From a virus, in the IMG/VR virus record IMGVR_UViG_3300031951_013550, positions 1 to 24,967 of that record: 24,967 bases of DNA, one strand, 5' to 3'. The translations under genes were made by a program, and so were the position numbers. The notes below the pieces were generated by a model. That model saw only the letters and a program-made list of their open reading frames with translations, was not told the DNA's origin and did not search any database. Shown here one piece after another: positions 16,501-21,859 of this stretch (its first letter is position 1; every line of letters begins with the position of its first letter).

Positions 16501-17031
16501 CTGTTCACCCTGGCCGGCTGGTTGGGGTCGACGAACCCGTTGTTCCAGACGGCGACCCAGGCTCTCGGTTTCGACCCGATGCAGGGTGGTATCGACCTGT
16601 ACCCGCAGATGTCCTATTCCCCCGAGACCGGCAAGATGGTGGTCGACACCGGCAACCCGGTGCAGAACCTCGCGATCAACTCGATCCCGCAGCTCGGTGC
16701 CCTGTTCCGGTACATGGGCCGCGACGAGGATTTCAACAAGCTGATGCGCGAGGACCCCGAGACCGCGCAACGGATCCTGCTGTCCGGTATCGGCATCCCC
16801 GGTTCGTACCGTCGTTACTCCCGCGAGGAAGACATGGTCGGCAACGAGCTGAAGCGACAGGAAGCGTCGTCCGATGCGACCTCCCGCGCTTACCGCACCG
16901 GCAACCTCGACGCGCTCATCCCGTTCATGGGTGAGGAAGCGGTCGCCCGACTCAAGGAGCTCCGCGAGTCCGGGGCGATCGACGAGTACCTGCCGTCCAC
17001 CACTCCCCAGAGATTGGAGCCCGCCGCATGA
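13558..17031 (+). CDS. Very large internal virion protein, 1157 aa
   Basis: The ATG is four bases after the previous stop. No strong ribosome site is visible, so translation may be coupled. The chain is mostly helical. A hydrophobic stretch lies near residues 735-755 (PRWHLYNAVGGAMMMSAE), and an aromatic patch near 900-925 (QVFPFYSWLSHLMRFVF, then TYPADHP) resembles the conserved core motif of large internal head proteins in actinobacterial short-tailed phages. No lytic transglycosylase or other enzymatic motif was seen. As third and largest of the ejection-type block, it would be the counterpart of the biggest T7 core protein. Its last codons overlap the XRE gene start (ATGA). Confidence 0.6.
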   Translation: MALEDVLARIRNQQIGQTQDDRLVDRGPSAPIQLNRPKALTALENKYRDPEYQAAIAQLPGPVQQAIQQTDLRRIDRGQTPVNAENSIKAGLAAMTGQAITPVSDRRDGIASIPTNAIGDLAQIVKSLPQLPQALAGEVKDLTDGFADDYAQNAKEGKTGLAATLSLPGIRLIPGTYAASNALSNRQAFIEDPLLNLLDVLPVAGKLAKATPVVKAAEEAAALERLAPLENTTRLPKPVRPLKTLATRRLDDAGEVVPNKLGDLIERGMTTRPGQALRTTFGQDARDVSRSGVLAEQGAEQRLIRPDDADLPGQIGKAWMDLRNPDRLLEDYGITPEREIELGKITTEQPQLRATLPENEQRYLNDTRAASDQLAQYLVDRDELVRVGDEVFAPADGKRLNRYLDQAIKKQQTVVQEAMDDIDALAQVDTRWVEIRDMIDYGDFTGAKKRINQLQKYNGSSVGINDRRMQKIRTLINDAGTWQGNYQRLRARTNPARFDELINDRAAKAYLDNLESRSQFTDRAQAEKFVQMGVLDQIPGFDAREWAKFRGGIQRNWEALKAAGEDPDFLSRTTTAQANRIGVARFDGTNRSIATARARVTDVSPGVRSPALALTRQAWDIIQSEGAKEWGRQIQDDFGVREQVLRDQFTQPAVALAEQQGLPLSEVSRLRADLISEKWMPFDPAKMTPFSGQVLPVGEKVFIPRAVGETLMQINSEGLSKMRAFSDPVTRLWRVALLPLSPRWHLYNAVGGAMMMSAEVGPQAFRHMRVAREIATAAREGTELPRWIPRELERSIGLIGKEEASLALKKGGSLNRWSQTWAAQKGRDFVQWSYDTNSKFDDMYKVMTYLEGEAQAVNRFKKAGISDDVARNMAAEEGIRVARKVLQDVAGATPFERGILRQVFPFYSWLSHLMRFVFTYPADHPWRAAIVAAGSRIVMEDMGDGASTDMLDILSWGERDEQGRQRGLNVRGLNPFSDAANLFTLAGWLGSTNPLFQTATQALGFDPMQGGIDLYPQMSYSPETGKMVVDTGNPVQNLAINSIPQLGALFRYMGRDEDFNKLMREDPETAQRILLSGIGIPGSYRRYSREEDMVGNELKRQEASSDATSRAYRTGNLDALIPFMGEEAVARLKELRESGAIDEYLPSTTPQRLEPAA

Positions 17032-17336
17032 GCCGGCCTTTCAACACCGACACTCCGCTCGGCCAACTGATGGTCGACCGCGGCTACACCGTCAAGGGCC
17101 TCGAGGCCGCGACCGACATCTCGTACCGGACGATCTCCGACTACCTCGCCGGCAGGAAACCGATCATCGCCCGCCACATGGCGGTCCTCACCGACACGTT
17201 CGACGTGAGCCGCGACGTGCTGCTCGGGTACGAGGACATCGAGTCGGTCCGTCAGCCGGTCGTGCCGCCCGTGTCGAAGCCCGAGCTCGACGATGTGGTG
17301 GCCCAGTGGCTCGAGCACAGGGAGGTGGCATCGTGA
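17028..17336 (+). CDS. XRE/Cro-CI-type HTH regulator, 102 aa
   Basis: Start ATG overlaps the previous stop by ATGA, with TTGGAG eight bases before it. Residues ~11-67 form a complete XRE helix-turn-helix: LGQLMVDRGYT, GLEAATDISYRTISDYLAGRK (the recognition region) and a C-terminal helix ending DVLLGYED. The C-terminal 30 residues are a Pro-rich linker and a short helix (PELDDVVAQWLEHREV). It lies inside the late operon between the largest internal protein and the endolysin, not near an early promoter or facing another regulator, which is unusual. Its stop overlaps the endolysin GTG. Possible roles are late-gene feedback, immunity or control of lysis. Target unknown. Confidence 0.75.
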   Translation: MSRPFNTDTPLGQLMVDRGYTVKGLEAATDISYRTISDYLAGRKPIIARHMAVLTDTFDVSRDVLLGYEDIESVRQPVVPPVSKPELDDVVAQWLEHREVAS

Positions 17337-18022
17337 CCACACCGGCGAACCTTCGCGGTTGGGGCCAGGGGTGGCCGACGAACCGGTCCCGCGACATGCT
17401 CACCGTCCGCACCGCGCGATCCAATGTCCCGTTCACGGTGCATCGCGACATCGCCCCGATCGTCAAGTACCTGATCGACGAGGTGGAGCGGCGCGGCTAC
17501 ATGATCCACACCCCCGGCCAGACCCCCGACGACTGGTCGTACGCGAACCGTGCGATCCGCGGGCGCAACCGTCCAAGCAACCATTCGTGGGGGTTGGCTA
17601 TCGACATCGACGCGACCCAGTTCCCCCTCGGCAGCCGGAAGCGTCTGCCGTCGTGGATCGTCGAGCTGTTCCGGGCGCACGGCTTCGACTACGGCGGCGA
17701 CTGGACCCGTCGCCCCGACCCGATGCATTTCGAGTTCGCCGGCTGGCCGTCCGACGCGCGCCGTATCCGCGAGCAGATCCTTCGCTACCCGACCGCTGGC
17801 TCCCCCGCCACCCCACCGAAGCCTTCCCTCATCCCCCAGGAGGACGACGACATGTACATCCGCGACCGTGAGTCCGGTGCCATCTATGCCCTGTCCGCGA
17901 CCCATTGGGACCACTTGTCCGGTCCCCAGTGGGAGGACCGCAAGCGTGAAGGTGCCCGCGCCCAGGACATGCACCCGCTCGAGGTGTTGGCCCGCATCAA
18001 GTCCCGCATCAAGGTGGGCTGA
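17333..18022 (+). CDS. Endolysin, M15-family zinc peptidase, 229 aa
   Basis: GTG start at 17333 overlaps the previous stop (GTGA) and has GGGAGG seven bases upstream. The catalytic domain (residues ~1-150) shows the M15 signature: S82-N-H84-SWGLAI-D91 (SxHxxGxAxD) and D129-P-M-H132 with FEF, so His84, Asp91 and His132 would bind zinc and Asp129 act as base. Members of this family cut peptide stems of peptidoglycan (L-alanyl-D-glutamate or D,D-peptidases). A Pro-rich linker (~155-170) leads to a ~56-residue C-terminal domain (from MYIRDRESG), probably for wall binding. It is the first lysis gene of the cassette. Lytic function is well supported; exact bond is not. Confidence 0.88.
   Translation: MTTPANLRGWGQGWPTNRSRDMLTVRTARSNVPFTVHRDIAPIVKYLIDEVERRGYMIHTPGQTPDDWSYANRAIRGRNRPSNHSWGLAIDIDATQFPLGSRKRLPSWIVELFRAHGFDYGGDWTRRPDPMHFEFAGWPSDARRIREQILRYPTAGSPATPPKPSLIPQEDDDMYIRDRESGAIYALSATHWDHLSGPQWEDRKREGARAQDMHPLEVLARIKSRIKVG
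17838..17854 (+). promoter_or_regulatory. Internal ribosome binding site inside the endolysin gene
   Basis: AGGAGG at 17838-17843 stands eight bases before an in-frame ATG at 17852-17854, exactly at the boundary between linker and C-terminal domain. Translation from here would give a separate 56-residue C-terminal domain (17852-18022). The Gln-Glu-Asp codons that form the site could be coincidence, but similar internal starts that add free binding domains to endolysins are established in several phages. Confidence 0.5.
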
Positions 18023-18029
18023 CGCGACA

Positions 18030-18062
18030 CCGCCCCCCGGAGAGACCATCAACGAGGGGCGG
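18030..18062 (+). other. Hairpin in the gap after the endolysin
   Basis: CCGCCCC at 18030-18036 pairs with GGGGCGG at 18056-18062 over a 19-base loop. A second small dyad (CTCGA at 18070-18074 with TCGAG at 18081-18085) follows. No T-run is present. The 109-base gap between the endolysin and the first membrane protein contains no credible gene. The element could be a weak terminator or an mRNA structure that separates lysis proteins. Confidence 0.3.
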
Positions 18063-18131
18063 CATCTCACTCGACTCACATCGAGCGGTAGGCCCGACCA
18101 CCATACCACCAGCCCCACAAGGATCCCAACG

Positions 18132-18500
18132 ATGGTCAACCAGTTCACTCTACGGGTGGTGCCGCTGTTCTTCGCTGCGGTGCTCTCGGTGTCGGTGGTG
18201 GGTGGGCTCGCCACATCCGCGGACAGCTATTACAACGTTGCTGCGGTGACTGCTGCGGTCGGGTTGGCGGTTGTTGCTGCTGTCCCGCACCTGTTGTTCG
18301 TCAGGTTGGCGGCGGTCGGTTTGGCGTCGATCACTTGGCTGGGGCGTGCCGGCTGGTTTCTGTCGGGCGAGTTCGGGTGGCCGACGTTGTACGCGGTGCT
18401 GGTGCTGATGACGTTGACCGCGTCGCTGTCGTTGTGGGCGATGGCCGCTGATTGGATCGTGGTGCGGGGCCGCCGCGACTTGGGGGGGAATCGTGGCTAG
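18132..18500 (+). CDS. Four-helix membrane protein, holin candidate, 122 aa
   Basis: AAGGA lies before the ATG at 18132. Hydrophobic segments at about residues 8-28, 35-55, 57-77 and 85-105 predict four transmembrane helices; the C-terminus is short and basic (VRGRRDLGG). A small multi-span protein right after an endolysin is a normal holin position. Codon use differs from the late genes: many TTG leucines and GCG/GCT alanines, with G-rich rather than C-rich sense strand, which suggests a separate origin. Its stop lies inside the next gene. It could also be an accessory membrane protein (antiholin or immunity). Membrane nature: sure; holin role: inferred. Confidence 0.65.
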   Translation: MVNQFTLRVVPLFFAAVLSVSVVGGLATSADSYYNVAAVTAAVGLAVVAAVPHLLFVRLAAVGLASITWLGRAGWFLSGEFGWPTLYAVLVLMTLTASLSLWAMAADWIVVRGRRDLGGNRG

Positions 18501-18771
18501 TCCGTGGGATGGTGCGTCGGTCGCGATCGAGAACTTGAGTTCGATCGCTGGGGCCATCGTGATCCTGAAGCTGTTGTGGAACTTTCAGCGGGGTGTGGTG
18601 GAGGGGTCGATGGCCCGGTCCGCTGCGCTCGATGAACGTCTGCGGGAAGCGGAGCATCGCATCGACGAGCTCGAGGCTGAGGTCGCGCACTGCGACCTGC
18701 GTAACGCCCAGTTGGTCAGGGCGATGACCCTGGCCGGCATCGAGATCCCGCCCCCAAGCACGGGGGCCTGA
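18493..18771 (+). CDS. Single-span membrane protein with coiled coil (lysis-associated), 92 aa
   Basis: GTG at 18493 overlaps the previous gene by eight bases, with a G-run acting as ribosome site. Residues ~14-30 are one hydrophobic helix (LSSIAGAIVILKLLW). Residues ~42-80 form a charged coiled coil (ALDERLREAEHRIDELEAEV). The C-terminus is Pro-rich. One span plus a coiled coil in a lysis cassette recalls spanin-like or holin-regulating proteins, though outer-membrane spanins would not be expected in a Gram-positive host. Function unassigned. Confidence 0.65.
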   Translation: MASPWDGASVAIENLSSIAGAIVILKLLWNFQRGVVEGSMARSAALDERLREAEHRIDELEAEVAHCDLRNAQLVRAMTLAGIEIPPPSTGA

Positions 18772-18784
18772 ACAGGAGGCCATG

Positions 18785-18997
18785 ATGGCTGACTACACAC
18801 TGACCCAGTCGGAGCCGGTTGCGCTGGCCGGCACGATCCAGGGGGCGCTGTCTGCGCTCATCGCCCTGGCGCTCGTGTTCGGCTGGGTGGACTTGACCCC
18901 CGATCAGATCGCTGCGATCCTCGCCGCGTACACCGCTGTGGTGGCGGTGCTGACGAGCGTGGCACGGTCCCGGGTCACCCCGACAGCGACCCTCTGA
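18785..18997 (+). CDS. Two-span small holin-like protein, 70 aa
   Basis: AGGAGG at 18774-18779 is five bases from the ATG at 18785 and only two bases from the ATG at 18782, so the second ATG is preferred (either would give nearly the same protein). Two hydrophobic segments, about residues 13-35 and 41-61, are joined by a short turn with DLTPDQ. The end ARSRVTPTATL is positively charged. The pattern GWVDLTPDQIAAILAAYTAVVAVLT followed by ARSRVTP is typical of small holins in actinobacterial phages. It is the last gene before the integrase region. Holin role fairly likely, but division of labour with the four-span protein is unknown. Confidence 0.7.
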   Translation: MADYTLTQSEPVALAGTIQGALSALIALALVFGWVDLTPDQIAAILAAYTAVVAVLTSVARSRVTPTATL

Positions 18998-19007
18998 GTC
19001 CTTCGCT

Positions 19008-19067
19008 GATCCCATGTGCCTAATTTGAACACGACAAACGTGTTGTGTAGATTAGGCACATGGGATC
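19008..19067. other. Long dyad in front of the integrase, candidate attP
   Basis: GATCCCATGTGCCTAAT at 19008-19024 is the perfect inverse of ATTAGGCACATGGGATC at 19051-19067, with scattered additional matches inside and the symmetry centre between 19037 and 19038 (central AA). Phages with large serine integrases normally keep attP right beside the integrase gene as a dyad of about 50 bp, and no other dyad of that kind is seen nearby. A smaller palindrome (AACACG at 19028-19033 with CGTGTT at 19039-19044) is nested inside. The right arm contains the integrase ATG. An operator or a hairpin function is also possible. Confidence 0.55.
19025..19053 (+). promoter_or_regulatory. Integrase promoter within the dyad, leaderless start
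   Basis: TTGAAC at 19025-19030 and TAGATT at 19048-19053 are separated by 17 bases, matching the housekeeping sigma consensus at four of six positions each, with TG directly before the -10. Transcription would begin about six to seven bases downstream, at the A of the integrase ATG (19060). No Shine-Dalgarno is present, so the message is predicted leaderless, which is common in actinobacteria. Confidence 0.6.
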
Positions 19068-20436
19068 GAAGGTCATCTACACGCGCATCAGCAAGGACCC
19101 CGAGGGGGTTTCCGCCTCACCGGAAGCACAGCACGATGAGTGCGTTCGGGAGGCCAAGCGGCACGGCTGGGCCGTCGACTCGATTCTCCACCTGTCCGAC
19201 GTGGACATGTCGGCATGGAACCGAGCGATCGAGCGGCCAGCTTGGAACGCTGTGCTCGAGGGGATCGCTGACGGGTCGATTGACGGCCTCATCGTCCACC
19301 ACCTCGACCGGATGCTCCGCCAAGTTCGGGAGCTCGAAGAACTCATCACCGTCATCGAGGATCGTGGTGGTCGGTTCCCCATCTACTCGGTCCACGGCGA
19401 CCTCGACCTGTCCACCCCCGACGGGCGGGCGATGGCGCGCATTCTGGTGACCATCGCCCAGAAGGAGTCGGACGACAAGAGCCGGCGACTCAAGCTGGTG
19501 CTCGCCAAGAATGCGGAGCAGGGCAAGGTCCACGGCGGGATCGCGCCGTACGGCTGGGACGAGGATCGCATCACGATCAACCCCCACGAGGCGCGCGTGG
19601 TGCGCCAGATGGTCGACTGGCTGATGGACGGAGAGTCCCTTGCCGGCATCACGCGTCGGCTCAACGCTGCAGGCGAGCCAACCAGAAAGGGAGGGCGTTG
19701 GTACCCCACCACCGTGAAACAGATCCTGATGAACCCACGCCTCGCCGGCATGCGGACCCACAACGGAGTCATCGTCAGTGAGGGTGAGTGGGAACCGATC
19801 ATCGACCTCGAGACCCACCGCTCGCTCTGTCTCCGTCTGGATGGGTCGGCTCATGATGGACACAACACGTCCCTGAAGCACTGGCTTGTCGGAGCTCTCA
19901 CCTGTGGGATCTGCGGTCGACGGATGCGAACAAGGCTGCACCACGTCCAAGGTCAACGCTACGTCTGCCGGAAGGATCAGGGAGGGTGCGGCAACGGCAT
20001 CGCCGCTCATATCCTCGAGCAGATCATGACCACCCTGACCATCGGGGTGCTGAAGAACCAGCAAGAGCAGATCAAGCCGGATGACACCCAGGTGCAGGAG
20101 TTCGAGGGTGAGCTGGCAGCGGCCAAGAGGCGGCGCGACCAGCTCGCTGCCGACTACTACGGACAGCAGCTTCTCGAACGCGATGAGTACCTTGCGGCAA
20201 AGAAGGCTGTCGGTGAAGTGATCGCTGACCTCACCATGCGGATCCGAGCCGAGGAAGTCAGCCTCGCCCAGAGCGCCACCGACATCGACGGGGCGTGGGA
20301 CGGGCTCAACCCGGTCGACAAGCGTGCGATCGTCACTGAGGTGTTCGAGTCGATCGTGGTCAACAAGGCTACGCCTGGCCGTCGATTCGATCCGACTCGG
20401 GTTGTGGTGACGGTGCGGGGGGCTTCGATCGCCTGA
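19060..20436 (+). CDS. int: Large serine recombinase (integrase), 458 aa
   Basis: Residues 1-150 are the resolvase catalytic domain: YTRIS at 7-11 with nucleophile Ser11 and Arg9, and HLDRMLR at 81-87 containing the conserved Arg84. Residues ~155-260 form the recombinase domain (HGGIAPYGWDED, GITRRLNAAGEPTRKGGRWYP). A zinc ribbon follows with Cys282, Cys285, Cys303 and Cys310. Residues ~340-405 are a coiled-coil insertion, then a short C-terminal domain. Length and order fit phage serine integrases, which join attP to attB in the host chromosome. The start codon lies in the right arm of the 60-bp dyad. Its 3' end overlaps a convergent gene by 68 bases. Function sure. Confidence 0.95.
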   Translation: MGSKVIYTRISKDPEGVSASPEAQHDECVREAKRHGWAVDSILHLSDVDMSAWNRAIERPAWNAVLEGIADGSIDGLIVHHLDRMLRQVRELEELITVIEDRGGRFPIYSVHGDLDLSTPDGRAMARILVTIAQKESDDKSRRLKLVLAKNAEQGKVHGGIAPYGWDEDRITINPHEARVVRQMVDWLMDGESLAGITRRLNAAGEPTRKGGRWYPTTVKQILMNPRLAGMRTHNGVIVSEGEWEPIIDLETHRSLCLRLDGSAHDGHNTSLKHWLVGALTCGICGRRMRTRLHHVQGQRYVCRKDQGGCGNGIAAHILEQIMTTLTIGVLKNQQEQIKPDDTQVQEFEGELAAAKRRRDQLAADYYGQQLLERDEYLAAKKAVGEVIADLTMRIRAEEVSLAQSATDIDGAWDGLNPVDKRAIVTEVFESIVVNKATPGRRFDPTRVVVTVRGASIA

Positions 20437-20533
20437 TCGCAGCACTGAGCATGCGGGCGACTTTCTCGGCGCGGTCATCGGGCAACCTCAAGTTGCCCTG
20501 GACCTTCACCCCACCAGTCTCTGTTCCTGCCAT
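20369..20533 (-). CDS. Small basic protein, 54 aa, convergent with integrase
   Basis: The start ATG at 20533 is preceded by GGGAGGGAG with good spacing; the longer frame to 20659 lacks such support. The protein (MAGTETGGVKVQGNLRLPDD, then a short basic helix RAEKVARMLSAAIRRSK and a Pro/Ser tail) has no recognised family. Its 3' end overlaps the integrase 3' end by 68 bases, and its 5' end overlaps the preceding gene by 28 bases. It is the last gene of the minus-strand early operon. Function unknown. Confidence 0.55.
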   Translation of the reverse strand: MAGTETGGVKVQGNLRLPDDRAEKVARMLSAAIRRSKPPAPSPQPESDRIDGQA

Positions 20534-21000
20534 GCCACTCCCTCCCTGTGCTCGATCGGTTCCCATGCGCGTGTGCTGTGCCGCTTGCACCACCACAGCC
20601 CCTCGTCGGTCCTGACGGTTGCGTCGCACCGGCACCGTGGGCAGATCGGGTCGTTCCACTCGTCGATCGGCAGGTTGGCGAACAGCTCCATGCGGGTGAT
20701 GTCGTCAACCCACGTCGGCCCATCGACGCGCGTACACAGCACCGCGCGCCGATCACTCGCCTGCACGATCAGACCCAGGAGCTCGTCGGGGCGCGCGTGC
20801 TGGGAGAACTCGTCGGGCATGCAGCCCACCCACACTTCGAGCCGGTGGGTGGGATCGGCGCGCAGCCACGCGTCCATCGTGTCCGGGTGGCGAAAGGTGA
20901 CCAGATCAGTCGGGAATTGGTCACGTCGGAGCTCGAGCCGGACACGCGCACGGTCCTTGCGCGACGCGGGAAAGATCCACAGGGGGGTGCGCGCGGTCAC
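20506..21000 (-). CDS. Zinc-ribbon-like protein of unknown function, 164 aa
   Basis: GTG at 21000 overlaps the previous stop (GTGA), with AGGGG upstream. Residues 1-110 look like a mixed alpha/beta domain with several Arg, ending in DPICPRCRCD. Residues ~119-141 carry CPRC, then a Cys and a His after GLWW (CKRH), a treble-clef-like zinc cluster. Similar domains occur in phage proteins that bind nucleic acid or act as adaptors. It sits in the replication-recombination operon with strong translational coupling. No precise family recognised. Confidence 0.7.
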   Translation of the reverse strand: MTARTPLWIFPASRKDRARVRLELRRDQFPTDLVTFRHPDTMDAWLRADPTHRLEVWVGCMPDEFSQHARPDELLGLIVQASDRRAVLCTRVDGPTWVDDITRMELFANLPIDEWNDPICPRCRCDATVRTDEGLWWCKRHSTRAWEPIEHREGVAWQEQRLVG

Positions 21001-21608
21001 CGGTCACCCCTGTCGGGGGAGTGCCAGGGGTCGAACACCCAACCGGGGCCGTCGCACTCATCCTCAATGGTGTCGGGGTCGTCGCTCCCGCACGTCGGGC
21101 ACACCGACGGCCACTCGTCGCGCAACGGCACACGAGTCACCCCATCGGCTGCGGTGGCCGGGGCCATGCTGTGCGGATTGTGCTCCCCCTCGGGGTCCAC
21201 CGACCCCACCGCCGCAGCGCCACCGTCCGACGCGATGTCGGCGGCAAGGTCGAGCAGCGACGAGTTGAGCGGCACCGGGATGCGATGCTCAGCGCAGGCG
21301 TCGATGAGGAAGCCGCACAGCTCCCGCAGCCGCTGAACCTCTGCCAGCGTGTTCGCCGCCTTCGACCCGCCCAACGGGCCGGGCTTGCCGAGCAGCACCC
21401 ACACGCGATCCCACTCGTCCATCACGGCGGTGGCCTCGGCCTTCCAGCGTGCGGCGGCGTCCACGTCGCGCTGCGGCACCACGGCGTACCCCGCAGCGGC
21501 GAGCTGGCCGATGATGCTCTCGGCGTTCAGGTGGTGGTTGGGCATGTACGTCGACAGCCCTGCCTTGATGGCGGCGGCGATCACGTCCTCGGGTGTCGGC
21601 TCACCCAT
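20997..21608 (-). CDS. Hypothetical phage protein with C-terminal Cys motif, 203 aa
   Basis: The ATG at 21608 overlaps the previous stop (TGATG) and is preceded by a G-rich ribosome site. A GTG one codon upstream is possible but less well spaced. N-terminal ~60 residues are helical (EDVIAAAIKAGLSTYMPNHH, SIIGQLAAAGYAVVP), then a long helix (RWKAEATAVMDEWDRVW), and near the C-terminus a CPTC and a later Cys (WPSVCPTCGSDDPD, DECDGPGW) suggest metal binding. Such proteins are common in early regions of actinobacterial phages, but their role is unknown. Confidence 0.7.
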   Translation of the reverse strand: MGEPTPEDVIAAAIKAGLSTYMPNHHLNAESIIGQLAAAGYAVVPQRDVDAAARWKAEATAVMDEWDRVWVLLGKPGPLGGSKAANTLAEVQRLRELCGFLIDACAEHRIPVPLNSSLLDLAADIASDGGAAAVGSVDPEGEHNPHSMAPATAADGVTRVPLRDEWPSVCPTCGSDDPDTIEDECDGPGWVFDPWHSPDRGDR

Positions 21609-21859
21609 CACCCCTCCCCTCGCGCAGCCGCAGCAGCGTCAGCGATGTCGTTCAGGACGTGGCGTCCCACCATCGGCGAGTAGCCCACAGCGGCCGAGAG
21701 CGATCGCAGTTCCTCGGGGTCACCGACAGCGTCGAGGAGGTCGGCGAGCTGGCGGGCGGCGGGGCCGAGGACCGCCAGAAGGTCGGGGGGCCAACATTCA
21801 CCACGGTTGAGCAGTTCGGCGGCGCGGTCGGCTGCGTTACGCAACTCGTCACTGGTCAT
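21608..21859 (-). CDS. Small helical protein of unknown function, 83 aa
   Basis: GGAGAG lies before the ATG at 21859, inside the end of the preceding gene (11-base overlap). The protein is helical and Ala/Leu-rich (ELRNAADRAAELLNRGECWP, LLAVLGPAARQLADLLDAVG). No motif is recognised. The stop overlaps the next start, so it is part of the coupled early operon. Confidence 0.65.
   Translation of the reverse strand: MTSDELRNAADRAAELLNRGECWPPDLLAVLGPAARQLADLLDAVGDPEELRSLSAAVGYSPMVGRHVLNDIADAAAAARGEG

Noticed and set aside
16874-17332. Upstream extension of the endolysin frame to 16874
   Set aside because: It overlaps the large internal protein and the XRE gene with low-complexity Arg/Pro-rich sequence; the coupled GTG at 17333 starts the real domain.
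20548-21683. Plus-strand frames across the minus early operon
   Set aside because: Arg/Pro/Ser-rich shadows; the minus frames show overlapping starts and stops, ribosome sites and Cys/His motifs.
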